Below are positions 23,627 to 36,426 of a stretch of 64,000 bases of DNA, in pieces. This DNA is from Verticillium longisporum (lineage: Eukaryota; Ascomycota; Sordariomycetes; Glomerellales; Plectosphaerellaceae), in assembly GCA_019188255.1 (NCBI GenBank), contig JAETXT010000005.1:5146001-5210000 (forward strand), written 5' to 3'. The position numbers and the translations under genes are program-made. Under the pieces are notes generated by a model. The model was not told the DNA's origin. It worked only from the letters and a program-made list of their open reading frames with translations, and searched no databases. The stretch's first letter is position 1, and each line of letters starts with the position of its first letter.

Positions 23627-26032
23627 ATTGAATCGTGTGTCTCAGACCCTGGAAAGGTCCTTGAATGACGGTTTGAATGTCGGTTTGGATGTAGGCGGGG
23701 GAGTGATCAACGCCAGAACCAGGCATCCCCGTTGGTATCCGTCACAACCTGTTCGAGCTTTCCTGTTGTGCCCAGAAGTGGCCTGCCGGAAGACCAGAGG
23801 AGCCGAAGCGAAGAGCGATTATGTGTTCGTCAAAGGTCGCTGAGCATGCGTTCTCATGAAGTATTGAGATGCCTGGTGAAAATCCGCCGAAAAAGGAGGG
23901 TCGCAGCAGCCGTTGGGCAGGTGTATTGGCGTAGAGGTTGCGAGTCTTGCTTTAAAAAGAGACGACGGAATCGGGTGCAGATTGTCTTTGGTGGGAAGAG
24001 TTAGGGAGCTCGAGGTGGAGGGAAGAGTTCGGCTGCCGCTGTAGGAGAAAGGTCAGCTCATGTCATTCAGACGATCGCCTTTTTGCGCTTGGGACCGAGG
24101 AAATGGCAAAGACCAAACGGAAGGGAGTCCAAGCAGGCCAGCTCTCAAGTGCAGAGCATTGAAATCCGATCTAGGTATTCAACACTGGCGTTCGACACAA
24201 GGTCAGGATCGCAGCGGAGGACAGGAAGGAGTAGGCGAATCGCAGGGCAGCAGCCTCTCAACGGCGGCTGGACAGGACAGCGAGTCGCAATAGACAAAGG
24301 TGCAGCGAGGCAGACAGCAGCCGAGCCACCCATCCACACTGCCCTCTTGCGAGTGGTCTTGGGTGCTGTACCACTCACTTGCACCCGGGCAATGGGTAAG
24401 CTGGGCGCGCCGTGACCCGGACAGACCAGGGCGACAGGGCACGTGAAGGGCAGAACACCAAGTGCAGGAGAGCTCTCTTACCTGACAAGGCCAAAGTACC
24501 TGTCGTTCTGGTATCGTGGGCGAACGACCGCAGGCGAGATACACGGACGGAAAATGTTTACCAATAGGCAGGTAGGTATGATCGTGGGTTGGCGCCGGCT
24601 TGGTAGGTAGGTTTCGGGGCTGCTGTCGTCAGGGTACCTAGGTACGCAAGGTAACAGAGGGTTCAGACGAGAAAGAGAAAAGATGGACGGCCAGGCGAAG
24701 GGGAGAAAGGGTCAGGCAGAGGTCGCGCTAGGTAAAGGACCCCGAGGCAAGTGCGTAGGCAGTAGGAAGGTCGGTGATGTGCCCCGCCAACAGATCAGCT
24801 CGAAGAATGTCTCGTCGCATGGAAGAAAACAATTGCGCGGTTGCCTCAGCACACAGACCGGGGGGTTGGACGCGGGACGTCAACGCTATGAGTGGAGACA
24901 AGCCTCCCGTTCTGGAGGGTCCCCCAGAGGGCGCACTAAACAGAGATCCCCTCCCCCCAGGCCAGTTCTACAGGGACCAGGAGCGGGACGTGGTAGGGAC
25001 CCAAGGACCCAAGGACCCAAGGACCCAAGGACCCAAGGACCCAAGGACCCAGTGACGTGTGGTGTGGCTGAGGCCTGCGAGCCACAGGCAACATGCGTCC
25101 TTGACGATCACACGCTTCACAAGCTCGCCACGGCCGGCCGACTGACGAACCTCTGCTGGAAAAAGAAGGTGAGACTGATTGATCCCACATAGCTGGCTGG
25201 ATCCAGTCATTCGTCCCTCTGCGCCGCTGCCGAGTTGCGTACTGCACAACTCAGCGACACCAAACTTCCTTCCGGATTGTCACCAGCTAGCCAGCATCTT
25301 CACCCCGCCATTGGTTGGGTCTTGCCAGATAGATGTACCTACTGGCCCAGTCACATTTGCGAGAGGTGTAACCGCCCTCTCACCGCTACAATGCCCATGT
25401 TGCCCTGCCGAACATCGACGGCTGCATCTCACTCACGTCACCTTATCTATCAGATCCCCCATGCGAGTCATCCCTCATTTCCTTCCACGCACCAACCTTC
25501 CACGCACCCGGAGCTTTGACCTACCCTACCCGGGTCGCCCGCGTACGTCGTCTGTACATACCCAAGTCAGGGCACCAAAGGCGTGTGTGTGTGTGCAGGT
25601 ACCCTTAGACAATGCCCTCCAGACGGCCGCCCCAATCAGATTGCCTCTGGAAATGTAGGGCGAACGTTCGTCATTCTGCATCAAAGCTCCTGTACGGTGA
25701 CGATCGTACCCAGCATGACCCAGCGCCACGGACTCGTGTGCCTGCCTGTTTCCCTCCTCAAAACGCCGTCCGACCATGCACAACACCAAAAAGACCTGTA
25801 CTGCATGGGCGGAAAACGTGTGATCGTCATGTCTTATTGTGCGCCTTCAAGTCGTGAAGGCCTGTTGATTCCCATGTCCGGCAGTTCAAACGCCTTGTAC
25901 CAAACTGTCCCAATCTGCAACGCAATGCAATCAACAAGAATATCATGTACAATGAATGAATCATCCGTCCCGACCAACACCATCAAGTCATACCCAGTTT
26001 CGGCCGCTAATAATGTGACCTCGCACACGCGC
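23627..26032. other. 2.4 kb intergenic region between DnaJ and INCENP
   Basis: It should hold the DnaJ promoter and 5' leader (right of 23626) and the INCENP 3' end (left of 26033). Many overlapping ORFs exist but none reads as a protein family. It contains TAGGTAGG/CCTAGGTA motifs at about 24567 to 24640, an 8-bp tandem repeat (24997 to 25051) and a short GT run near 25584. Confidence 0.6.
24997..25051. repeat. 8-bp tandem repeat, nearly seven copies
   Basis: The unit GGACCCAA is repeated head to tail without error. It is in intergenic DNA, about 1.4 kb upstream of the DnaJ start codon. Confidence 0.95.
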
Positions 26033-29000
26033 CTATGCCAGGTCTTTGCTCATCTCAAACGTCCAGGCTCCGTCCTTGCGCATCCTGTCGCGGGCCACGA
26101 GATCCTTCCTGATCTCGTCTTCCGTCAGACGGTCGGTGCCGCTCCAGTTGGCGCTCGACGTGCGCGCCCTGAACTTGTGCCAACGGTCCTTGCTCTTGCT
26201 GAACACCTCCTCCATCACGAGCGGCGCTGGTGGCCCAAAGATCTGCGAGGGGTCCATAGTCTCCTGGCGGGTCAGAGCCCTGCGCAGCTCCGGCGAGTCG
26301 ACCCAGGCAGCAGCGCCAAAGTTCGCGTCGTCTTCCTCCTCGTCCTCGTCGTCTGTGTCGATCTCTGGCAGCTCGATCGACTCGCCGTTCTGGAACCGTG
26401 GCCTCGACCGAGTCGCCTCCTTGGCGGCTGATTTCGCACAGGCAGCGCCCTGCGGCCGGGGCTGCGTCTTGTGGGACGTTCCGGCCGGGTCGTGGTTGGC
26501 TGCAAAAGGAATCGCCCCCTTGGAAAACTGTGACATGTCCATAGGCTGCGTGCTCTTGACGGCGCTGTGGTGCTGAGCCGTGACGGTAGCCTTGAAGAGG
26601 TCGCGAGACGCGCTCTGAGGCGGGACATTGGCATAGCCGGTGGAGAACATGGACTTGTTTGACATATCCTGGTCATCGTTAGCTTCAGAGTCCTTAGACG
26701 CATCGACGCTGTACAAACTCACCTTCTTCAGTCCGCCAGAGGGCCGGACAGGCGGGCCCTTGATGTTGGGGGCTGGCTGTCCATGTCCAGCTCGTCAAAG
26801 AAGTCGTCGCTTGTCCGTCGCCGTTTGGCATCCTTGGCCTGGTAGCTCGGTCCGTTCCTGGCTTGCGGGTGGCGGGATGCACCATCGTTGGTCTCCTGCT
26901 GCAAAGGTCGCTTGGGTGGTGCCTTGGCACCCTGGTTCAAAACTGCTGACACAGGACGGCCAAGATCCTCTTGAGGTCGTTGACTGGCAGTGTTCATACG
27001 CGATGCAGGACGGGGGGGCTGGCTGCTCGCCGCCGCCTTGTCCGAGCCAGTATTGTAGTCCGGAGGCCCGGTAGGCTGAGCTCGCACAGCGGGAGGTGGC
27101 GCTCGAGTCTGCTTGGCCCGCTCAATAGCGGCTTGACGTGCGGCATTCTTCTTCGCCTCCGCCTGCGATGCAGCCTGCTCTCGTTCCTTAGCTTTCTGCT
27201 TCTCAGCCTCGAGCCGCTTTTGCTGTTCCTGCTTACGCTCCTCTTCTTGCAACGCCGCCCTCTTGCGTTCAATCTCCGCCTTGGCATCTCTCTTGCGCTG
27301 AGCCTCCTTCTCCTCAACCTCCTTTCGCTTCGCAGCAAGCTCCAGAGCCTTCGGCCTTCCGGCTGTAGAGCCTCTGAGGCTGGAAAGAGAGGGCTTCTGC
27401 TGGAGCGAAGCCGAGCTGGCCTTGCTCTTGAGTTGGGGCTGACTGGTGCCGAGAGTGTCGTGCAAGTTGGATGAAAGGGACGAGTTGGATGGATGATACT
27501 GTGAGTGCTGTGATCCGGTGTTGACGCGGATGACTGTAGGCGCCTGCCTCGACTTCGTTGCCGTCTCCTTTGTGGGCTTAAGCGGCCTCCGTACCTCTCT
27601 CGCACGGCTCGCTTGGCCAGGCCCAGCTGATCTGGGAACGGATGGGGGCGCCATCGAACCCGGCGCGTCATTCATGTCAGCGTCGTCCTCCGCAGCGGCC
27701 TTTGCGGCAGCCTCGAGCTGAGCCTTCGTTTTGCGTGGGCTTGTCCTCGTAGGTTTCTCCTGCTTGGGGGCGGGAGTTTGCGCAACCTCCTGCTCCTTCT
27801 GAGCCGCAACCTTCTTTTCAAAGGCTGCGATCCTTTCCTGCTCCTTGCTGAACACACGAGCTTTCTCGCGCTCCTTTTCGCGAGCCTTCTCCAACTTGTC
27901 CATCTGCTCGTTCATGAGGCGGGCCTCTTTCTGAGACTCCTTTTCCTTGCGTTTCTCCTCCTTTTCCCTTTCGGTCGAAGATCTCGTTCGCTTTGCGACC
28001 GGGCGTGTGGGGCTTCCAGAGCTGGACACAACGGGAGCATCGTTTGTGTGGCGCTGGGACAGGTCGGGATACAACGAGTCAGCAGTAGTGGCCAGAGTCG
28101 CAAGAGAGCTGGTCGAGGGGTCTGCATGGAAGCCAAGCCTAGTTGACGAGGGCGACAGCATAGACTTGCCCTCGGCACTGATGGCGGCACTGCTTGCCAG
28201 AAGCCCTCTGGAACTCTTGATGATCGAAGAAAGCTTGTTCTTAACCTGTTTCAGCGGGCTGTCGCGGAAGCTGCGTGAAGGAGACTTGGGTGTTTGCGGA
28301 CGTCCAGTCTCCGATACGGACATGAGAGCTGGGTTGGAAACAGAAATCGCCTTCAGAGGCGAGTTGATGCCTGCTGGTCCAGAGGCCATGCCGAGCTCGG
28401 GCAGCACCGATACCGACGCAGACTTAGTGTGTCCCAGTGTGCTGGTTGTTCGCTCAGGCACCACGGGGCCACGTTGAGGAGAGGTCGAGCGACTGCCAGC
28501 TTGTCGCTGCTTGGGCAGAACAAACTCTGCGCCGCTGACCGAGTCGATTCCGTGAATGCCCTCCATGATGTCCGCTGTGTAGCTTTTTGGAAGCGCTGGA
28601 CGAGGACTGGATTCAATATGATCCTTCTCTGGCACTGCTGGAGGAGCAATCCACTCCTCCTCCTCCTCCTCCTCCTCGTCATCGTCGGGGAAAGCACCCG
28701 GAGTAGGGGGCGCAGCTTGTTTCTTGGGCGACGATTTTGACGGTGTTTTGGCCGGGGACTTCTCTGGAGTCTTCTCCTTGACTTCTGGTGCTGATGCAAC
28801 AGCAGCGGCTGCTTGAAGAACCGCGGAACTAGGGATGGACTTTGAGGGCCTGCTGGCGTTCGGCTGCGACTTTCCGAGAAGGCTGATCTGGTCTTGCAGC
28901 CTCTGAGTGTAGACCTTGTTGTGGTTATCGGCAAATACTTCATCGTTGGCTGATTTGTGTGTGCCAGCGATAATCCCATCAAGCTCCATGCCATCATGGT

Positions 29001-30265
29001 AATCGTCTTCATCATCGGTGGAGCTCAAAATATCAACGTTGCTGAGGCTCTTCCCACCAGTATGCCTGCCAAGATAGCTCTGGCGACTATCGTGGCTGGG
29101 TCTCGACTGGCGCGCCCCTAGGCTCTTCTTGTGAGTCAAAGGCTCTCTAGCAGGCAGAGAAGCAAAGTTGAGGCTGCTCTTGCGAACAACAGGGCGGATG
29201 GGGCTTGAGCCCTCGGAAGGCGACCGTGCTTCGTCCGCAACAGGGCTGTGGTCTTCTGATGGAGCGTCCGACTTGGGCTCATCAAAGTGTTTGGCAGGCG
29301 AGGTCTTGGGCGGCGAGGATTTCTTGGGAGATGAGGAGTGCGCAAAGCGCGAGGGGGGCGAGATGACGGGATATGTCGAGGTCTGTTTCGCAGGGCTTCG
29401 CACTGGGGAAGGGTTGGGAACGGGCGAGGCCATCTTTTGCGTGACATCCTTGAGTACTCGGGTCGTTTGCTCCTCGCGTGCTGTCTGGAATGTCATGGTG
29501 GGCGATTGCATCGTCTTGGTGACGGTCGGGCTTTCGTGTGTTGAGGGTTCATCGACGTGGAACGCGACGTCTTCGTTCAAGTCGGCTTCTCGAACAGGGC
29601 TGAAAGGCTGTGTAGACTGCGTCGCGTAAACGTGATGGTCAACATCCATCACGTCCTGAGACTGGCTCCCATAATAGCCAGAGTCCGCCGGAAGTGCTGC
29701 ATTCTTAGTAGGTTGAGGCCGCATCGACGGCAGAGGTCTCAATGGGGACGCGATCTTGTTGGCGAGCGGCGACCTGGAGTTTGAAGCCTGTAACCTCGGC
29801 GACTGCATGCGACCTAGCTGCTGCGTGAACGGTGTCGGCGCTCCCTTCGACGCGGAGGAGAAGATATCTGAGAGAGGCTGTAACACAGTCAGCATACAGA
29901 GCCATGGTGCTTGGCATGGCTATCGATGCTTACAACGCGAGGTTCTCCTGTGATGACTTTTCTCGCGGTTCGCGGCGTTTTCCCCCGAAGCTTTCCGGGC
30001 GTCTTGAACATTTCGGCAACGTTACTGAGGAGTGGCATATTGGTTAGTCTTGTTGATGCTAAAGAACCCGGGGATGCAGCGTGACATACATGGCATTTTC
30101 ATTGAAGACGTCGGCCATGTGCTCGTTCAACCAGTCGAACTCGTTACGGACGGAGTAGGAGAACTCTTCAGTCTCAGTCTTGACAATATCTTTCGCAGAG
30201 GATCGTTCCTCTGCGATCCACGTCGCCGAACCGACGGGAACGCGCGCTCCACGCATGGCGGCCAT
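26033..30265 (-). CDS. INCENP: Inner centromere protein INCENP / Sli15 homologue, with apparent frameshift
   Basis: Exons are 30265 to 30090, 30024 to 29934, 29877 to 26723 and 26668 to 26033; the last intron is 54 bp with CTAAC and an in-frame length. About 1352 aa after one missing base is allowed for. The N-terminus (EFDWLNEHMADVFNENAINV, then MFKTPGKLRGKTPRTARKV) is the centromere/Survivin-Borealin-binding end. The centre is disordered, then a long charged coiled coil (about residues 690 to 960, KREVEEKEAQRKRDAKAEIE-like) forms the SAH region. The C-terminal IN-box begins at IELPEIDTDDEDE and includes SSANWSGTDRL; it binds and activates Aurora kinase in the chromosomal passenger complex. 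The frame breaks at a G run, 26768 to 26772: DELDMDSQPP is in one frame, NIKGPPVRPSGGLKK in the next. No GT donor exists for an intron there. Confidence 0.92.
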
Positions 30266-30828
30266 GATAAACAAAGGGCTTCCGAGCGGCTAGCGCTGAG
30301 GTATCGCTATGAAATGGCGGAAAGAGAAGCGATCATCGAGCGTGGTGGATGGAAGTAGGTCTGGTATAAGGTAGCCGTATGTTGATGGAGGGCGAGTGCA
30401 AGAGCTCCAATGTCGAATAGGTAGGCTGGGGAGTTATGGGTGTCAAGGTTGTTGGCGCGTGGGCCCGCATCCAAGCTCCATGTCACTTTGGACCGGCATT
30501 CGCTTTGTTTTGGTCAAGAGCGAATCGGGACTAGCGTGTTGTGGTGCTCCCTTGAGATCCAATGTGTGTGTGTATGCGTGCGTGCGTGTGGGCGACACTC
30601 GATCGCGCTTGTGGAGGAAGCGAGCTGCACGTGACGCGACCTCCCCCCTTTGCTGAGGCACCTCAGTGAAGTCTCATTCATCGCGGGGCGCTTGGTTCAG
30701 GGTCAGGCTGATAAGCCCCTTATCGCACCCAGTCGCATTTGTTTACTTTCGTCGCGACCAAGTCATCGCTTTTGCCGTGCCATGCCCAACCCACACCGAG
30801 CGGAACCCGACAAACTAACAACGACAGC
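30266..30828. promoter_or_regulatory. Divergent promoter shared by INCENP and SMC2
   Basis: Only 563 bp separate the two start codons. Visible elements are a forkhead-like GTAAACAA (minus strand, 30739 to 30746), the palindrome GTCGCGAC at 30751 to 30758, and CACGTGACGCGAC at 30628 to 30640, which combines an E-box with an MCB-like ACGCG core. A GT-rich stretch lies at 30563 to 30590. A role in cell-cycle timing is inferred only from motif identity and the functions of the two genes. Confidence 0.6.
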
Positions 30829-33800
30829 ATGAGGGTAATCGAGGTTATCATAGACGTATGTTGAAGTGTTGTTTCTCTTTCTATGCGCGCGCTGTTATTG
30901 ACATTGTGCAGGGCTTCAAGTCGTACGCCGTCCGGACGGTCATTTCAGGATGGTGAGTAAACAAACGGTCAGGAGTGGCCGGAAGCCGTAGCGGCGCTGA
31001 TACGTCGTAGGGATGAGAGCTTCAACTCAATCACCGGTCTCAATGGGTCCGGCAAGTCAAATATCCTTGACGCAATTTGCTTCGTCCTCGGCATCACGAA
31101 CATGACGACAGTGCGAGCCCAGAATCTCCAGGTATGCTCTCGCTCGCCGATGCCACCCCGCCCAGTCAGGCGCTGACCCCGCGGATCAGGACCTCATCTA
31201 CAAGCGTGGCCAAGCTGGTGTCACGAAAGCGAGCGTCACCATCGTCTTCGACAACAGAGACAAGAAGAAGTCGCCGATCGGTTTCGAGGAATATGCGACC
31301 ATAAGCGTCACCCGGCAGATCGTCCTCGGCGGAACCTCCAAGTACCTGATCAACGGGCATAGGGCGCAGCAGCAGACGGTACAGAACCTTTTCCAGTCGG
31401 TGCAACTGAACATCAACAACCCCAACTTTCTCATCATGCAGGGACGCATCACCAAAGTCCTCAACATGAAGCCTGTCGAGATTCTCTCCATGATCGAGGA
31501 AGCCGCCGGCACACGCATGTTTGAAGACCGACGAGACAAGGCGTTCAAGACCATGGCAAAGAAGGACATGAAGCTGCAGGAGATCACGGAGCTGCTGCGA
31601 GACGAGATTGAGCCCAAGCTCGAGAAGCTGAGAACCGAAAAGCGCGCATTCCTCGACTTCCAACAAACCCAGAACGACATGGAGCGCCTCACAAGAGTAG
31701 TTGTCGCCCACGACTATGTGAGGTGTCAGGAGAAGCTGCAACAGTCGGCGGCAGATCTGGATGGCAAGAAGCAAAGGCAGAAGGACCTCGAACAATCGGC
31801 AGTTCGCCTCAAGAGCGAAATCTCGCATCTAGAGGAGGATGTGCAGAGGGTCCGGGCCCAGCGCGACAAAGAGCTCAAAAGGGGGGGCAAGGCGCAAGGC
31901 CTTGAGGATTTGGTCAAGAAGCACTCGAACGAGCTGGTGCGTCTTGCCACCGTCATGGACCTGAAACAGTCCAGCCTCAACGAGGAGGCTGAGAAGAAGG
32001 TCGCTGTCGAGACAACCGTGACCGAGCTCGAGGCAGCTCTGCAGGAGAAGACAAAGGCGTACGAAGCCATCAAGGCAAAGTACGATGCTGCCAAGGACGA
32101 AGTTGAGGCGCAGGGCCGGGAGGCAGACTCCAAGGAGGAACTGCTGCAGACGTTACAGACTGGTGTCGCGTCCAAAGCCGGCCAGGAAGGTGGTTATCAG
32201 GGCCAGCTGCAGGACGCCAGGAATCGCGCAACGACAGCGGCGACCGAACAGGAGCAAGCAAAGATGAAGATTGCCCACCTCGAGAAGCGGATCAAGGAAG
32301 AGGAGCCTCGTGCGAAAAAAGCCAAGGAACAGAATGCAGGCCTTCTCAACGACCTGGAGGACCTCAAAGTCCAGCAGCAGAGACTCGAAAAGGTGCTAGG
32401 CAAGCTCGGATTCCAACCTGGCCAAAAGGAGGAGATGTACCAGCAGCAGTCTGGTCTTCAACAACGGATCCGTACTCTGCGTCAAGAGTCGGATGTACTG
32501 AAGAGAAAGGTTGCCAACATCGACTTCAACTACCACGACCCAGTGCCCAATTTCGATCGATCCAAGGTCAAGGGACTTGTTGCGCAGCTATTCACCCTCG
32601 ATAAGGATCACACAGAAGCCGGGACTGCGCTCGAGATCTGCGCTGGAGGCCGCCTTTACAACGTGGTGGTAGACTCTGAAGTGACCGGCACACAGCTTCT
32701 GAAGGGCGGCAAGCTTCGCAAGCGAGTCACCATCATTCCCCTCAACAAGATTGCGGCTTTCAAGGCTTCAGCTCAGACTATTGCTACAGCGCAGAAGATT
32801 GCGCCTGGCAAGGTCGATCTGGCTTTGTCTCTTGTTGGCTACGATGACGAAGTGTCGTCGGCCATGGAGTACGTGTTTGGCAACACGCTTGTGTGCGCCG
32901 ACGCAGAGACAGCCAAGAAGGTCACGTTTGACCCAAACGTCAGGATGAGGAGCATCACGCTTGAGGGCGATGCCTACGATCCCTCAGGTACACTGTCTGG
33001 CGGCAGCTCACCCAACTCAAGCGGGGTGCTGGTCACTTTGCAAAAGCTGAACGAGCTCACCAGACAGCTGAAGGAGGCCGAGTCGACGCTGAAGAACCTT
33101 CAAGTGACCATTTCACGAGAGAAGTCCAAACTCGACCACGCCCGCAAGATCAAGCAGGAGCTGGACCTTAAGAGCCACGAGATCAAGCTCGCCGAGGAGC
33201 AGATTGGTAGCAACTCGTCCTCTTCAATCATTCAGGAGGTTGCCAACATGAAAGAGACCATCATCCAGCTGAAGAACGACATGGCAGACGCAAAGAAGCG
33301 TCATGCCGAAGCCCTCGCCGACGAAAAGAGGATAAACAAGGATATGCAAGACTTTGACAGCAACAAGGACGCCAAGTTGATCGAGCTACAGAAAGCCCTA
33401 GATAAGCTGCGGGCGACACTGAGCAAGAGTGCTGCTTCGGTCAAGCGGAGGAGAGGAAGTTCCAGGGCGCGCAGCTCGACTCGGAGCAAGTGGCTGGGGA
33501 TCTGTCTGGCGCCCGCGAGCAGCTGCAAGAGGTCGAGGTCGCCATCAAGGCGCAGCAGCAAGATATTGAGGGCCTCGTCCAGCAACAGGCCGAGCTCAAG
33601 GACACGCATGATTCGGTGCAGGCCGAGCTGGATGATGAGCGGGCAAAGCTGCACGGGTTCGACGACGAGCTGCGCGCGCTGGAGGAAGCCACGCGGTCCA
33701 AAAACGCGCGCGTCGCGGAAGAGGGCCTCGAGATGCAGACGCTCGGTCACCAGGTGGAAAAGTTCCACAAGGAGCAGCAGTCGGCGTTGCAGACGGACGC

Positions 33801-34597
33801 GTACAAGGAGAAGACCCAGGACTGGATCGCGGCCGAGAAGGACAACTTTGGTCGCTCCGGCACGCCATCCGACTCCAATGGCCAGAATATCAGCGAGTGC
33901 AAGCCCATGCTGCGGAACCTGACGGGCCACTTCCAGGGCATGAAGAAGAAGATCAACCCGAAGGTCATGAACATGATCGACAGCGTGGAGAAGAAGGAGG
34001 TTTCGCTCAAGCACATGATGAAGACGGTCATCCGCGACAAGCGCAAAATTGAGGAGACCATTCTCAGCCTGGACGACTACAAGAAGAAGGCTCTGCACGA
34101 GACGTGGGTCAAGGTCAACGGCGACTTTGGCCAGATCTTCAACGAGCTGCTGCCAGGAAGTTTCGCCAAGCTGGACCCGCCTGAGGGCAAAACGATCAGC
34201 GACGGCCTCGAGGTGAAGGTGTCTCTGGGCAAGGTCTGGAAGCAGAGCCTGACGGAGCTGTCTGGTGGCCAGAGGTGAGCCCGCCATCAAATTTGCCCCC
34301 CTCAGACATCATGCAATGACTAACAGCCACAGGTCCCTCATCGCTCTTTCGCTCATCATGGCCCTTTTGCAATTCAAGCCTGCGCCCATGTACATTCTCG
34401 ACGAGGTCGATGCGGCGTTGGATCTTTCCCACTCGCAGAACATTGGCCGGCTCATCCTGACGCGGTACAGGGGGTCACCGTTCATCGTCGTCAGTCTCAA
34501 GGACGGCATGTTCCAGAACGCCAACCGCATCTTCCGCACGCGCTTCAGCGAGGGTACGAGTATGGTGCAGGCGTTGACGCCGGCGGACTTGAAATGA
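30829..34597 (+). CDS. SMC2: Condensin subunit SMC2, with apparent frameshift
   Basis: Exons are 30829 to 30855, 30912 to 30952, 31011 to 31131, 31190 to 34274 and 34333 to 34597. The total is 3539 nt; one extra base gives 1179 aa, the standard SMC2 length. It starts [20 protein letters not shown]. Walker A is GLNGSGKS (residues 32 to 39). Coiled coils flank the hinge, where [20 protein letters not shown] is visible. The ABC signature [14 protein letters not shown] spans the last intron, and Walker B is [15 protein letters not shown]2 pairs with SMC4 in condensin to compact mitotic chromosomes. The frame breaks near 33445: LSKSAASVK is followed by [14 protein letters not shown] only if one G is added. 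Exons before and after the break are otherwise intact. Confidence 0.97.
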
Positions 34598-34932
34598 GGA
34601 TGTTCGTAAACGGGAAGATGACGGCGAAGATGGGTATTTGTACTTGTGTGGCTGTATGTCAACGGGATTTGGGCTGGCTGAGCGGGGTCGGTTGGATACC
34701 AGGTTGGACGGCTGTAATGACTTGCGGAACGTGGCACATGACTTGATTTTGCAGGAGAGTACGATTGGGCTGGCTGAGCTGGCGAAAGTTTCTTTAATTC
34801 AAGATATCATTGCTTGCTTCTCTTCCACGGACTTGTTGCGGTGGTGCTCTATGCCTCTTGAATACTCCATACGCGTGACGCTCAAAACCCGATCCTGTCG
34901 CTTCCTCTGACAAACGAGAAGGCTTGAACCTC
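34598..34932. other. Convergent intergenic region, SMC2 / MOSC gene
   Basis: 335 bp between two stop codons. It should hold both 3' UTRs. TTTAATTCAAGATATCATTG at about 34793 is AT-rich. Nothing else was seen. Confidence 0.6.
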
Positions 34933-36426
34933 TCACTGCTTGATGTACACGTGCTCACCCCGGGACTGCACATCCATCGTCATGCCGACCTCGAGCCAGC
35001 TTCGCAAATCCTCAGTCTCGCACGATTCAGCGTCCTCGAAGAGCGGGCACATCTGCACGCCTAGACATCCCATCTTGGGCGCTCCGGGGTCGACGTCGCG
35101 GATTTTGCGCAGCGAGCGGTCGGGCTCGACGCGGTGGCGGATGCCCGTGGCAGGGTCGACATTGGGGAGTTTGCAGCGGACGGTGCGGCACGAGACTTGA
35201 AAGCTGGCGTCCGAGGTCAAGGTTGATGTGCCAGGGGTGAAGCGGATGGATTTCCAAGATTCCTCATCGTAAGCAGGAGCGCCCGTCACTTGGTGCGGAG
35301 GTCAGCGGTGTGAGGTGCAGCGCATTGAAAGGAACAACATACCGATCAGGTTCGAGCGGAATCGTCTGACGTCCAGGTACTTGAGGTCCCCGTCTTTGGG
35401 CACCTGAGAGTCGAAATCTTGCAAGCTGCCGAGGTTCATCAAGTGTAAGGGGTACTACACATGCGTCAGTCTCATCCTCGAATCCTCTCGAGCCTGACAA
35501 CGTACCGCATCCTGGAAACCCACGGTGGGTTGATAGCCAATCTCTTCCTTGCGCGGCGCACAGCGGAACACCTGCCGCAGCCCCAGAGGATCAATCCTGA
35601 AGAGGCCGAGCTTGTTACTCACGCCCAGGTATGACCTGAGTTCCTCGGGCACATCGACACCCACGTTCAGCGCCGTGACAACGTCCTTCCAGACCTTGAC
35701 CTTCTCAAATTCGTACCCCCTCTGCTCAATTTCGGCCTTGGTGGGGAACCCCACGGGCAGCAAGAACTCCCTCTCGGCCTCGGCGTACCACCCCCTCACA
35801 AGCTTGGCAGCGATGGTCTGCAACACGCCTCTGATACCGAGAGCCCTCCACGGGAAGCGCATGACGATCCACGACCCGGTGTCTTTGTCAGCCCGCGAGC
35901 CATCCTCGTCGCGCGGCACGTACAGGTCGACCTTGACATTGGCGAGGCGGGCAAACTGCCGCTGCGTGATGAACTCCCAGACGTGGCCGTCCTCCTTCTC
36001 CGCCGCGTTGGCGGCCGAGGACACGGGGAAGGGCGACTTGAGCTGCGCAAAGGTGTAGAGGCGATCAAATTCGAGACCCGTGGGGAGGACGCGGGAGCGC
36101 GTGAGCTCGATGCCGCGGCACGACTTGACGGGGTAGATGGTCAGGGCTTGAAGCTTCGCCGAGGCACCGGGCGTGACGGCGGCGGCGGCAGGCCGATTGT
36201 GGGCGCGAAGATTGCTCTCGGCGCGGCCGAGGCCGAGGCGGTCGTGTGTCTGCTGTAAGGCGTCGGCCTTGGTGGCGGGAACGGGAGGGAAGAGGTAGAT
36301 GATGGGGAGCAGGAAGCCTAGGAGCGTGACGAGTGGGAGAAAGAAGAAGGTGGCATCAAAGTCGAGCAGGGCAGAGAGGCCAGCCGTTGAGTCGGCACTC
36401 GGTGATGGTCTATGTGCCTCCTCCAT
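34933..36426 (-). CDS. MOSC-domain protein, mARC-like, membrane-anchored
   Basis: Exons are 36426 to 35506, 35454 to 35343 and 35288 to 34933; 462 aa. An N-terminal hydrophobic segment (about residues 24 to 47, FFFLPLVTLLGFLLPIIYLF) is a probable membrane anchor. The MOSC N-terminal beta-barrel follows, starting LQALTIYPVKSCRGIELTRS. The catalytic MOSC domain is at the C-terminus and includes RFRSNLIVTGAPAYDEESWK and CRTVRCKLPNVDPATG. The second cysteine of that motif is, by analogy with mARC, the molybdenum ligand. Family members are outer-mitochondrial-membrane molybdoenzymes that reduce N-hydroxylated compounds together with cytochrome b5 and its reductase. Substrate and location here are inferred. 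It is divergent from the Zn(II)2Cys6 gene at 44.4 kb across an unusually long gap. Confidence 0.9.

Noticed and set aside
25583..26431. 282-codon plus-strand ORF
   Set aside because: Its second half is antisense to the INCENP IN-box; the first half has no protein-like features.
26740..26830. Intron as the cause of the frame change in INCENP
   Set aside because: No GT dinucleotide occurs in the needed phase between the conserved KRRRTSDD block and NIKGPPVRP.
33447..33922. Arg/Ser-rich end of the long SMC2 reading frame
   Set aside because: It is out of frame: the conserved coiled coil continues in another frame to the ATPase motifs.
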